Assembly: GCA_009746045.1 (NCBI GenBank)
Contig: RPFO01000246.1
Span: 3,453,353-3,517,352 of the forward strand
From: Mesostigma viride
Lineage: Eukaryota > Streptophyta > Mesostigmatophyceae > Mesostigmatales > Mesostigmataceae
DNA: 64,000 bases
Direction of reading: 5' to 3'
Shown here: positions 44,959 to 54,491 of the stretch, in pieces
Layout: each line of letters begins with the position of its first letter
Numbering within the stretch: position 1 is the first letter of the stretch
Program-made: the position numbers and the translations under genes
The notes under the pieces: model-generated
What the model was told of the DNA's origin: nothing
Seen by the model: the letters and a program-made list of their open reading frames with translations, nothing else
Database searches by the model: none

Positions 44959-46740
44959 CATGCGAAAGAAACGACCCCATTAGCGCAGGCCTGAAATCTG
45001 GAAGATCCGGGCCAGGCTGGCAGCAGTGGCATGCGTTAATGCTATACGTGAGCGGGAAGGGTTCTCAACAGGATCATGAACATGCTGTGATTGGCGGCAA
45101 CATCGTCAAGTTGACGCGATTTGAATTTGCGGTGGCAGCATCGAATTATCGGGCGTAATTTCCGGCAATCAACGTCATCAGCATGGCCCAGTATGATTGA
45201 CGGCGCCATGGTTAATGGGTTGTGGCGACGTCACGAATGGAAGTGATACTTTATTGGTGGCACTGTTGAAGCGATGGGTGGGATGTTATACTTGATTGGT
45301 GGCATTGTGGAAGTCATGGCATCGTGGAAGTGATGCTTCGATCTCGCGAGGTGATGCTAGGTTGCGGTGTCGATGTCAGTGATGCTGTTGCATGGTGCTT
45401 TTGTATGGACGTATTGCCTATGGTGGTACAAATGGCACAGCTGCCGTTTACTCGGTGCCGTTATAGCACTGTGATGTGATTGGTCGTGGGATGGCAACCC
45501 CACACGTGCCTTGTGCAATTGAGACAAACTCTCGTTTGTGCGGTTGCTGTGTGCCATCATGCCGAAGGCACTTGCTGACCTAGCCGATCGAGGCTTGCTG
45601 GCTGGGTGAGTGGGGACAGGTGGCGGCCACACGCCTCCACAGCATGGCACGGCAGTTGTCCGTTGATGGGGGCGCGGGTATGCATCCTGAGATGACAGGG
45701 TGCGCATCCTGTCATCTTTGTGTGAACGAGGCGGGGCAATGTGGGAAATGGGGTGCCGAGCCGTGCACCAAATGATGACCTGTAAGGCATCCGGGCTGCC
45801 AGATGGCCTTGACGAGCCACAACTGCGAGGCAAGATTGTTATAAGAGGCAGAAGATCGTGCCGGGTAGAGTGACCTGGCATATTCAGCAGTGGGCTGGCT
45901 GGATGACTGGTGGCATGCCCCCTGGCTGCAAGTGTCCCAAGCAAGTGGTTTGAGCATCCGGCCTCTTGTGTGTAAGAGATGCCGCAGAGTCATCGCCGGC
46001 GGATATGGTGTGGAAGGAAACCGGAGGACTTCCCTTGCGTCCTGTTTGGGCACCGTTCCCCAAACTGTTTTGTGCAAGAATGAGGGGGGAGGATGGGCCA
46101 TGTTGTAGCCAATAATGCCAAGGATGCTGTGGTTACAAAAGCTGTAGCTAATGGCACGTGGGTGGATGCATGCCATTCATATGGCTCTGCTTGCATGGGC
46201 AAGTACACTCAATAATTGTATCCTAGGTTGGATTGTGAATGCTTTTCCGGGTGGGCGACCTTGGGCTTTATGGCTACGTCATGGCTGCGTGTTCTTGACG
46301 TCATAAGCCATCGAGAGAGGTTGGAGACAATGCTGTTTGAACCCTTGGCAGGTACTTGCCAGCTGGCTGTTGGTGTACCTTCAAAGACGGGAGTCACTGG
46401 AGTCGGATGGTTTTTATAGTTTGGTTTGTTAATTAATGAATGATGCTAATACCAAGTTTGTTTACCCCACGAGATGCTGGCGATCCGATCGAGTGTGATG
46501 GGCACCGAAACAGTCCAGCTAGGACGCTAATTTTGTAACTTTTGTGCTAGCTCTGTTATAACAAGATTAGCATATAGTACTATACCGTACTCTGTGATAA
46601 GCCTTGCCATACTTATACTTACCTAGCTGGCGTGCACGCTAACTACTAAGTGCATGAGATCTGTGCACATATTAATTTAAATGCATATGTCTAATTAAGT
46701 ACTTGAGATTCTTGACTAGAATTGCTGGACATGCATGCAA
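44959..46740. other. Intergenic region
   Basis: Includes the 3' UTR of the beta-lactamase-like gene. A block around 45240-45350 repeats GTGGAAGTGATG-type sequence loosely. No protein family or RNA gene is recognised. Confidence 0.4.
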
Positions 46741-47225
46741 GCTGTTAATTAGGAACATAACTCCGTTGGGTGTATATGTCAAGGAGTATATATGTAGCAC
46801 CGGGCGGAGCGGGCCAAGCTCCTGGCCTACGGCGACGTCGGGCACCATCGTGTGGTGCCCTTTGTCCTGGAGGAGTTTGGGGCCATGGGGCCCCTGACCT
46901 CCGCCTTCTTCAAGGAGTGTTGCCGGCTCCGGGAGGACCGGCTGGACCTGGAGGGCCAGCGGGCCCCATGGTCGGCGCGGACCTGGACGTCATATTGGCG
47001 TCATGCAGCGCTTGTCGGTGGCGCTGACTCGGGCCATGGCTGACATCATGCTCCGCCGTACGCGGGCTGATTTTGCGGTGCAGCAGGGCTATTAGGTTCC
47101 TCCCGTTAGGCGTTTCCATTGGTCTTATCGTAGTATAGAGCTTTGACATGGCTCTGTATATAGGTTTATAGCTGGGCGTTTGCTTTGGTTTGCGTGATTT
47201 CACTCTGCTGTAAGTAATTATATTT
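46741..47225 (+). mobile_element. LINE fragments: 3'-end header and ORF2 C-terminal remnant
   Basis: GGAACATAACTCCGTTGGG at 46751 belongs to the LINE 3'-end family (antisense). Plus-strand coding remains from about 46797 read RRAERAKLLAYGDV-like sequence, then VVPFVLEEFGAMGPL and TWTSYWRHA. A frameshift passes to LSVALTRAMADIMLRRTRA and a stop near 47094. The V-P-F-V-x-E-x-x-G pattern is typical of the end of reverse-transcriptase polyproteins, but the exact clade is not resolved. Confidence 0.6.
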
Positions 47226-47350
47226 TTAATATCTATATGTAGCACATATCCCGGAGAAGGGGCATATGGCTTTTAATACATTCTGGGCTACTGCCTGCAA
47301 GGGGGATGTAAACGACACTTGCTCTAGGTGTGCACACCAACTGGCACAAC
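47225..47350 (-). mobile_element. LINE 3'-end fragment
   Basis: GTAGCACATATCCC, GGAGAAGGGGCATATGGC and TTGCTCTAGGTG blocks match the copy at 50595-50705. Confidence 0.7.
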
Positions 47351-47840
47351 TACAATACGGTTCGTAGGAGACGCGAAATGAGTGAGAATGTTACCCGAGC
47401 GGTAACGAGGATTCGCACCGTCGATTTTAACATATGTTTCTTTTTTTGCGCCATTTGGCGAGCATCGACTGGAGCCTGAACCTAGCGGGGGGAATCGTGC
47501 GGGGGAATCTTGCGGGGGAATCTTGCGGGGAAAAATTCCGAACGTGAATTTAGCGAAGTCCTACTACATTTTGCTTGGGTACACGGTACTACAGTTTCGT
47601 CATTGAAAATTTTCTCTAGTTGCGTTGGTGTTTCGTACGTTCCGCTGAAATTTTCGTGTTCAGTGCCCAGATCACAATTTGATCCGGGCGCAAAATGATT
47701 GGCTGTACGGTACGAACCAAAAACGAAATTTTAGTATCTAAGTTCCGCAGCGCTTGCTGAATTTGCCCCGGAAGCCCGGGGGCACTTTCCCCGCTGAAAA
47801 AGGTGTCCGCGGAAGCGAATTGTAGTGTGAGGTCTGCACC
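47351..47840. other. Unassigned DNA between LINE fragments
   Basis: Contains GGGGGAATCTTGCGGGGGAATC short repeats near 47498-47530. Nothing else is recognised. Confidence 0.35.
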
Positions 47841-48430
47841 ACCATGATCGCTCAGAGCTCATGCAATCAAGGCCTGGACATCACGGGGTGGAAGATCATC
47901 ATGGCTATACAAGAGCTAGGGCATGGCTTCTCATCAGAGAGTGACTCTCTGCATAGGCAGAGCTGGGCTAAATTCTTAAAGCATCATCCATGGGGGCCAT
48001 TATGGGCGCACATGCGCGTGGGCCACTTGCTATATGCTGGGCCTGACTAACCTGCACTACTGCTTTATTCCCTAGACTGGGGTTGCTGGGGTGGCAGGGG
48101 GTGCCTGCCAGTGCTTGTGGTCGACGTGGATGACGTCCCCCCTCCAGTATACGTCGACAGCTTCTTGCGGCGGAGCGACAGCTTGTCCGCCATGTACTTA
48201 AAGATGAGGAGCACGGGAGCCGGGCCAGCCTTACCCGGCGTGCGGGGAAGGCGATCGCAGCCGACATCCGCAGCTCACCAGTGAGTTGCATGGGGACTGT
48301 AATGTCGCCCTTAAATGCCGTGAGAAGAGTCGCCGAGGTATCGTCTGCCGGCTGGTCGACGAGCTTGACGATGACATTGTGGCTGCGCTGGGTGCGGTCG
48401 CAAGCTATATAGATACCCCTAAGTAAGACT
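47841..48430 (-). pseudogene. Inverted 3' part of an ORF1-only LINE
   Basis: Minus-strand coding from about 48400 to 48075 matches the ORF1 C-terminal domain of the plus copy (RSHNVIVKLVDQPAD against RSHNVIVKHFDQPAG), then frameshifts. The block 47975-48045 (GGCCATTATGGGCGCACATG on the plus strand) is the inverse of 50035-50085. The two copies are head-to-head with a junction near 48430-48480. Confidence 0.82.
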
Positions 48431-48479
48431 ATAAACAATAGGTACCCCCAAGTACATCGGGCGTTTCAGCCTTGACTAT

Positions 48480-50480
48480 GCAAGCTATAGCCACGAGCCA
48501 CGAGCCACGAGGTTACTAGCCATGGCTGTCGGAGCTCATAACTTTCACGTTTGAGCACCGAATTCAGCTGTGAATATCACAATCGCTTCGTCTTTCTAAG
48601 ACGCACATGCTGATATAATTTTCCGACGCTATTACGCAATATATGGCGAATAAACGCGCCTCGACGCAACGCAGCCTGGCGGCTGCGCTCGGCAATGAAA
48701 ATACGTCTGCAGCTCAGGCTGCAGCTCCGCCATCAGGTCCGGCAGGCAGCGGCGACACTAGTCGTGCACTGGTGGTCGTCCAGCAACCTCCCGGGCTTAA
48801 CGCCTCGCCATCTGCATCGCCTGACCCCAAGCGCACCCGCTCAGCCGACAAAACAGGAGGGTCTTCACGCCCCTCAGAACCGCGCTTTCGGCCCCGGCCT
48901 TTCCAGGTCGATGATTACGACTGGGACAACATGCCTCCGTCCGATGCTATGGACTGCATCTTCTACGGGGACTACGCTTCGCTTTACGACCTGTGCCTCC
49001 ATCTCCACGACACCGATCGCCTCCTCACCCCGAACGGCATCCGCTGGGTTAACATCCACATGCTTTTCGGGACCACCCGCCCCCAACTCCAGCACGCCAT
49101 CCTCAACTCCCTTCTCAAGCGCTCCGACGGCGAGATCTGGGCTCCATCCATCTCCGCCCCCACACTCCGTTCCATCCTGACCGAAGCCTTTCAGCAGCAC
49201 GTGACCCCCCTTGCTGCCGACATTTCAGCAATCGGCGGCACGCTGACTGCTGAACTTCCTCACATTTCCACCGCCGCCGCCTCCACCTCCACCGCCGTTT
49301 CCGCCTTCACTGCCGACATCAAAGCCCAGCTCCTCGACCTCGACCAACGCCTTCAAGCCACCGCCACCGCCCTTGAGAGCTTGCATGACACCGCCGGCCT
49401 CACCGCCCAAGCGGTGCAGGAAATCGCTGCCCAGCCGGCACCTGCTGGCCCGGCCAGTGATGTTCCCTCCACCTGGGCGGACTTGCTTAAGCATCACACC
49501 ACCTCCACCACCTCCACCATCGCGGCACAACTCAAGCAACAAGCCCTCGACCTTCGCGAGGCGGCCGAGCTCGACAAGCGCAGCCACAATGTCATCGTCA
49601 AGCACTTCGACCAGCCGGCAGGTGAGACCTCCACGAGTCTCCTTGAGGCAGTTAAGCGCGCCATTCTTGCCCCCATGTTACTCACTGGTGAGCTGGACAT
49701 GTCGGTTGTCCGCCTCCCCCGCGCGCGGGGGAAGGCTGGCCCGGCACCCGTGCTCCTCACCTTTAAGTACATGACGGACAAGCTGGCGTTCCTTAAATGC
49801 CGCAAGAAGCTCTCGGAGACTCGCTTCACGCTGGACGACGACTTGACCTTGGCCCAGCAACAGCGGCGACGCGAGCTATGGCCGACCTACCTTCAGCTCC
49901 GGCAGCGTGCAGGGGGGAAGCCGGTATACTGGAGGGGGGCGGTCATCCACGTTGACCACAAGCCCTGGCAGGCCCCTCCTGCCACTCCAGGCTAGGGAAT
50001 ATACCAGTAGTGTAGATTAGATAGGCTTAGCCTTGCAAGTGGCCCACGCGCATGTGCGCCCATAATGGCCCCCATGGATGATGCTTTCGGTATCTAGCCG
50101 CGCCCAGCCTACAATGGGACCTCCCATGGATGATGCATTAAGAATTTAGCCATGCGATGCCTATGCAGGGAGTTACTCTCTGCTGAGATGCCATGTGTAC
50201 ACCAGCTATAGCCTAGCCACATACCCTCCACCCCATATGTCATGCAGGCCTTCTAGGCCCTCTCCTCAAGCCCCCCCTGGGTGCCTGTGCTTGTTAAGGA
50301 GGCATGAACCATGGATCATGGCGGTGCAGGTGCACCTTGTGCACCCAGAGCAGGTGACAGTTGTACATCCTCCACCTGCAGGTTGTAGCCCTGATTGTAT
50401 TACAAACCCATAGATGCCCCTTTCTCAGGGCTATGTGTTACATATGCTCCCAACGGAGCTATGATTTTAATTAATTAATT
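48480..50480 (+). mobile_element. ORF1-only LINE copy with TTAA tail
   Basis: Leader with GAGCCACGAGCCACGAGG, then an intact ORF1, about 500 bases of 3' sequence, and a terminal CTCCCAACGGAGC plus (TTAA)n. No ORF2 follows, so it is either internally deleted or a non-autonomous lineage that relies on another element's reverse transcriptase. Confidence 0.75.
48643..49995 (+). CDS. LINE ORF1 protein (L1-type nucleic-acid-binding protein), intact
   Basis: 450 aa from ATG at 48643 to TAG. The N-terminal 90 residues are low-complexity (Ala/Pro/Ser with basic KRTRSADK). Then comes a folded part DDYDWDNMPPSDAMDCIFYG with LLTPNGIRWVNIHMLFGTT. A long Ala/Leu/Gln helical stretch (about 180-300) may form a coiled coil. 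The C-terminal RRM/CTD-like region reads RSHNVIVKHFDQP, PVLLTFKYMTDKLAFLK, LDDDLTLAQQQRRRELWP and KPVYWRGAVIHVD, the pattern of L1-type ORF1 C-terminal domains. Such proteins coat LINE RNA. It is the only undamaged transposon frame of this size here, suggesting fairly recent insertion. Confidence 0.82.
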   Translation: MANKRASTQRSLAAALGNENTSAAQAAAPPSGPAGSGDTSRALVVVQQPPGLNASPSASPDPKRTRSADKTGGSSRPSEPRFRPRPFQVDDYDWDNMPPSDAMDCIFYGDYASLYDLCLHLHDTDRLLTPNGIRWVNIHMLFGTTRPQLQHAILNSLLKRSDGEIWAPSISAPTLRSILTEAFQQHVTPLAADISAIGGTLTAELPHISTAAASTSTAVSAFTADIKAQLLDLDQRLQATATALESLHDTAGLTAQAVQEIAAQPAPAGPASDVPSTWADLLKHHTTSTTSTIAAQLKQQALDLREAAELDKRSHNVIVKHFDQPAGETSTSLLEAVKRAILAPMLLTGELDMSVVRLPRARGKAGPAPVLLTFKYMTDKLAFLKCRKKLSETRFTLDDDLTLAQQQRRRELWPTYLQLRQRAGGKPVYWRGAVIHVDHKPWQAPPATPG

Positions 50481-50549
50481 AATTAAGTACTTGCATGTGT
50501 GTCATGAGCATGTGGGCATGCCACGTAATTAATTAATTAATTAATTAAT

Positions 50550-50735
50550 TAGGAACATCACTCCGTTGGGACAATTAGGAACATCACTCCGTTGGGAGTT
50601 GAAATGTAGCACATATCCCTGAGAAGGGGCATATGGCTTTTAATACATTCTAGGCTACTTCATGCCTTGAAGGGTGGGAATGTAAGCTACCCTTGCTCTA
50701 GGTGCACCAGGGCACCTGCACCCTCATGGTCTATC
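50550..50735 (-). mobile_element. LINE 3'-end fragment with TTAA tail
   Basis: (TTAA)n then GGAACATCACTCCGTTGGGA, duplicated once at 50551 and 50578. It continues with the GTAGCACATATCCCTGAGAA block and GTGCACC-type hairpin sequence. Confidence 0.75.
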
Positions 50736-51255
50736 ACGCTATGCCCAGCTAAGGGGGAGCATGCCATGTGGGGGAAGATCATCATGGCTATACAAAACTA
50801 GAGTGGGCATCTCAGCAGAGAGCAGCTCTCTGCATGCATGGGCACAGCATAACTAAATGCATGTCACGTAGTACTATAACTAAAGCATGCCATGTAATAT
50901 ATAATTAATTAATAGACTAAAAACATGTGGGCGCGCGCGGAGTACAGATAGTCCCAGAAGCCCTGCATCCTCAAGCAATGGTGCCACAATAGGTCCAAGT
51001 CGATCGCACGCTGCGTCGTGACGCGGCGGTGCGGGGCGGCGCGAGCCGGCCGGGCGGGGCGCGCACACAAGTTCCCCAGTGGGTTGCGACGGGATAAGGG
51101 GACCCTAGCTGCCATCGCGGAGGAGGTGTCTAGCTACCTGGTTGGCCAGTACGTCCTAAGCCCGCCCGCAGGGCCCACATCGGTATATTCATCTGGTCTG
51201 TGCGGGCCATGCAGATGGCCGGCAAAGAGGAGGCAGCGGTGTTGGATGCATGGTT
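50736..51255. other. LINE-related remnant and unassigned DNA
   Basis: 50765-50860 (GGGGAAGATCATCATGGCTA) matches 47885-47965 of the inverted copy. The rest, to 51255, has no recognised content. Confidence 0.4.
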
Positions 51256-51261
51256 AACCAA

Positions 51262-51386
51262 CCAAGAGCGCGCCGGCCGAGCCGAGGTCTACTGCGAGCT
51301 CCCTCTTGTCGCATGGATCCAAATTTGGATGACCAGAGGGAGCTCGCGCAACAGAGCTCAGCTCGGCCGGGTGCGGCGCTCTTGGT
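51262..51386. mobile_element. Small foldback element
   Basis: Arms of about 55 bases, CCAAGAGCGCGCCGGCCGAG with GAGCTCCCTCTTGTC, and the inverse GACCAGAGGGAGCTC with CTCGGCCGGG and GCGCTCTTGG. They flank the short palindrome ATCCAAATTTGGAT. No coding capacity. It may be a MITE or a transcribed hairpin. Confidence 0.75.
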
Positions 51387-53595
51387 AGCGGCCGGACGCC
51401 GAGGATGCGACGTCCGGAGCATTCGAGTATGTGACAGTGCCGTCATGCAAGCTGCTTGCATGCTCATGCATCGCCTGGTCTGGACAGGGGCCACGCCTCG
51501 CAGCCGTAAAAGGAGGGTGATGCATGAGGACAACTTGGCCTTGAATTACAGAATACCCGTGTACGTGGATTGAATAAGACATCCCAATGTGCACGTATAG
51601 CACGTAGACTGCATAAAATATGCGGATCATGTTCACATGCATACTCTAGACATTTTTAGACTAAATGCTACTGGCACTGGGCAGCATTTAGTTCTCTTTG
51701 CTGCTTGCCTCTCGAGATGATCGATATTAGTTGTCTCACTTGATATTCTAGACATTATCCTCGTACTAGCTCTGGCGGCAACACATACATGTCTCTCATG
51801 CGCTCACCCGTATATGCGGTGGCAGAGGTGCATGTTGCTCGTGCATGTTGTCGAATCTGGGTTGACTACATGTGAGGCCCACGTGGTTTGTAGATGTACT
51901 CATGCAGGGCCCAGTCCGGCGGGCAGGCAGCTAGCACTGGTGCCTGCCTGTAGTATAAGTAAGTACTTGCGTCCGTGCTCAGAGGCACGCCACGGAGTAC
52001 TATGGTAAGATCTTGATTTATAAAAGCCTATACCGCCATGGATGAAATATAACAACTATTGGCTCGATCCGGCATCGATGCATGCACCGCTTTTTCCATC
52101 TGTGTTGACAAGCATGCAGCGCACCAGGTGCTGCAGGACCTTACTTTTGCTCAAGAACCTGGATGCATGCACGGTTGATTACGCACCACGAGAAATCCAA
52201 GAAGAGAAACATGTTAGACACTTGCAGTTACGCCAAAAGTTTTTGCTGGCACTAGCTGCTTGCGTAGTGCTGAAGACCATTGTGCAGTACACATGGTCAA
52301 AGCTCATGTGACAGTGGGTACGCTGTGCAGTGCAATATGGGCATCCCTGTCACAGCTGGCAGGGGGCAGGTTCTGAAATCATGGCCAAAGTTGTGAGGAA
52401 CAACAGGCTCATGGATCGTCCAGTCAAGTTATGAGAATGAAATTTACATTATTGCAAAGAAGTGTTCTCAGTACCTACTACCAGCAACCAGACTTTGTCT
52501 TTGTTAATCTCCAGGCTTAGCTGGAATTTTACGGGCCGGATATTAATAAAAGAAACGATCAATGTCCATGCACTGCCTGAATTACAGCACACAAAAACTT
52601 GTGAGAACATCAAGTCCTTTTCCAACCATTGCATTATTTTATCCAAACGCCCTATGGACTCATAACTAGTCCAGTGCTTTCCCACTCCAGGGCTCCTCCA
52701 GCACACACACAGGGAAGACAGGTGTCACCTTTCACCAAAAACATCAGGAGATCGTTCCGTGTAGCACAGCGGTACTTTTACACACAGAGTACCGCGTATT
52801 AAAAAAAAAGGTGACATGCCTTGTGCGCAGAGGTCGGGCAAGCTTACACGACTTCAGCATCTGAAAGGGCATCTGTGTTCGCCCTCCTTTCCCCCCTTGC
52901 ACACCTGCAATGCCACCACTATCTAGAGCTTGCCAGCTTCAAATAATGATGCTGTGTCTACCAGCCAACACGTCATGTACGTTGCAGTTATGTATACCTT
53001 GCACATCTCACCATGTGCACACAATCAGCATCGGTACTGATGCTCGCTGTCACCCTGATTGTGGAGATGACACGACAAAGCCCTCTTGATCCTTAATCCC
53101 AGTTTGCCCCAACTGTAGCCCTCTATGCCAGTCATTACTCATCACCGTTATGACCACAGGACCGCCACTTCCACATAGCGCCAGGGGACATTATGCTTGG
53201 AACCAGCTGGCACCCCTGCTCCCCCCACAGACTTTAACAAGCGCAACATGGCCATGTGGTGTCATGCAAGGTGGAGGCTGCTGGCGAGCTGGTGAGGGCT
53301 GGGTACGCTGCGCTGCCGGCAGCCAGACGCCATCGGCAATCCATTAATTCATCCACGCAGCAACGTGGGAAGCCCCCTCAGACTGCGTTGGTGGGTGTCA
53401 GGAAAGGACCGATCTCTGTGTGCTCTGCAAACTGCAATGGCAACCTTTTGTAATTGCGTTTGCAAACTGCAAACTGCAAACCGCTGACACGAACGTTTGT
53501 GGCAACAACAAATCCTTCAAGCGCCGAATCACATAATCATAAACTACTAGAGATAGTAAGAAAAATGGAAAGAAAGACAAATATAGATAGACAAT
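51387..53595. other. Intergenic region
   Basis: No protein family, tRNA or clear repeat recognised. Short frames at 52042-52311 and 52449-52706 have no resemblance I can name. The right end (53440-53480) has a triple GCAAACTGCAAACTGCAAA. Confidence 0.4.
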
Positions 53596-53599
53596 TAAA

Positions 53600-54489
53600 T
53601 GGATGGATGGATGGATGGGTGGGTGGATGGATGGATGGATGGATGGATGGATGGATGGATGGATGGATGGATGGATGGATGGATGGATGGATGGATGGAT
53701 GGATGGATGGATGGATGGGTGGGTGGGTGGGTGGGTGGGTGGGTGGGTGGGTGGGTGGGTGGGTGGGTGGGTGGGTGGGTGGGTGGGTGGGTGGGTGGGT
53801 GGGTGGGTGGGTGGGTGGGTGGGTGGGTGGGTGGGTGGGTGGTGGGTGGGTGGGTGGGTGGGTGGGTGGGTGGGTGGGTGGATGGATGGATGGATGGATG
53901 GATGGATGGATGGATGGATGGATGGATGGATGGATGGATGGATGGATGGATGGATGGATGGATGGATGGATGGATGGATGGATGGATGGATGGATGGATG
54001 GATGGATGGATGGATGGATGGATGGATGGTTGGATGGACGGAAGGACGGAGGGATGGACGGACGGGCGGGCGGGCGGGCGGGCGGGCGGGCAGGCGGGCG
54101 GCGGGCGGGCGGGCGGGCGGGCGGCGGCGGGCGGGCGGGCGGGCGGGCGGGCGGGCGGGCGGCGGGCGGGCGGCGGGCGGGCGGGCGGGCGGGCGGGCGG
54201 CGGGCGGGCGGGCGGGCGGGCGGGCGGGCGGGCGGCGGGCGGGCGGCGGCGGGCGGGCGGGCGGGCGGGCGGGCGGGCGGCCGGGCGGCGGGCAGGCGGG
54301 CGGGCGGGCGGGCGGGCGGGCGGGCGGCGGGCGGGCGGGCGGGCGGGCGGGCGGGCGGGCGGCGGCGGGCGGGCGCGGGCGGCGGGCGGGCGGGGGCGGG
54401 CGGGCGGGCGCGGGCGGGCGGGTTGGTTGGTTGGTTGGTTGGTTGGTTGGACGGGTGGGCGGGTGGGCGGGTGGGCGGGTGGGCGGGCG
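53600..54489. repeat. Compound tetranucleotide array: GGAT, GGGT, GGAT, GGGC
   Basis: (GGAT)n 53600-53716, (GGGT)n 53717-53880, (GGAT)n 53881-54040, transition units GGAC/GGAG, then (GGGC)n with GGC slips 54061-54420, and a short GGTT/GGGT end. Neighbouring blocks differ by single-base changes of the unit. It lies directly after the stop codon (54492) of the minus-strand dehydrogenase gene, so it would be in its 3' UTR unless polyadenylation is immediate. Long Gly/Arg/Trp/Asp frames are artefacts. Confidence 0.96.
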
Positions 54490-54491
54490 GT

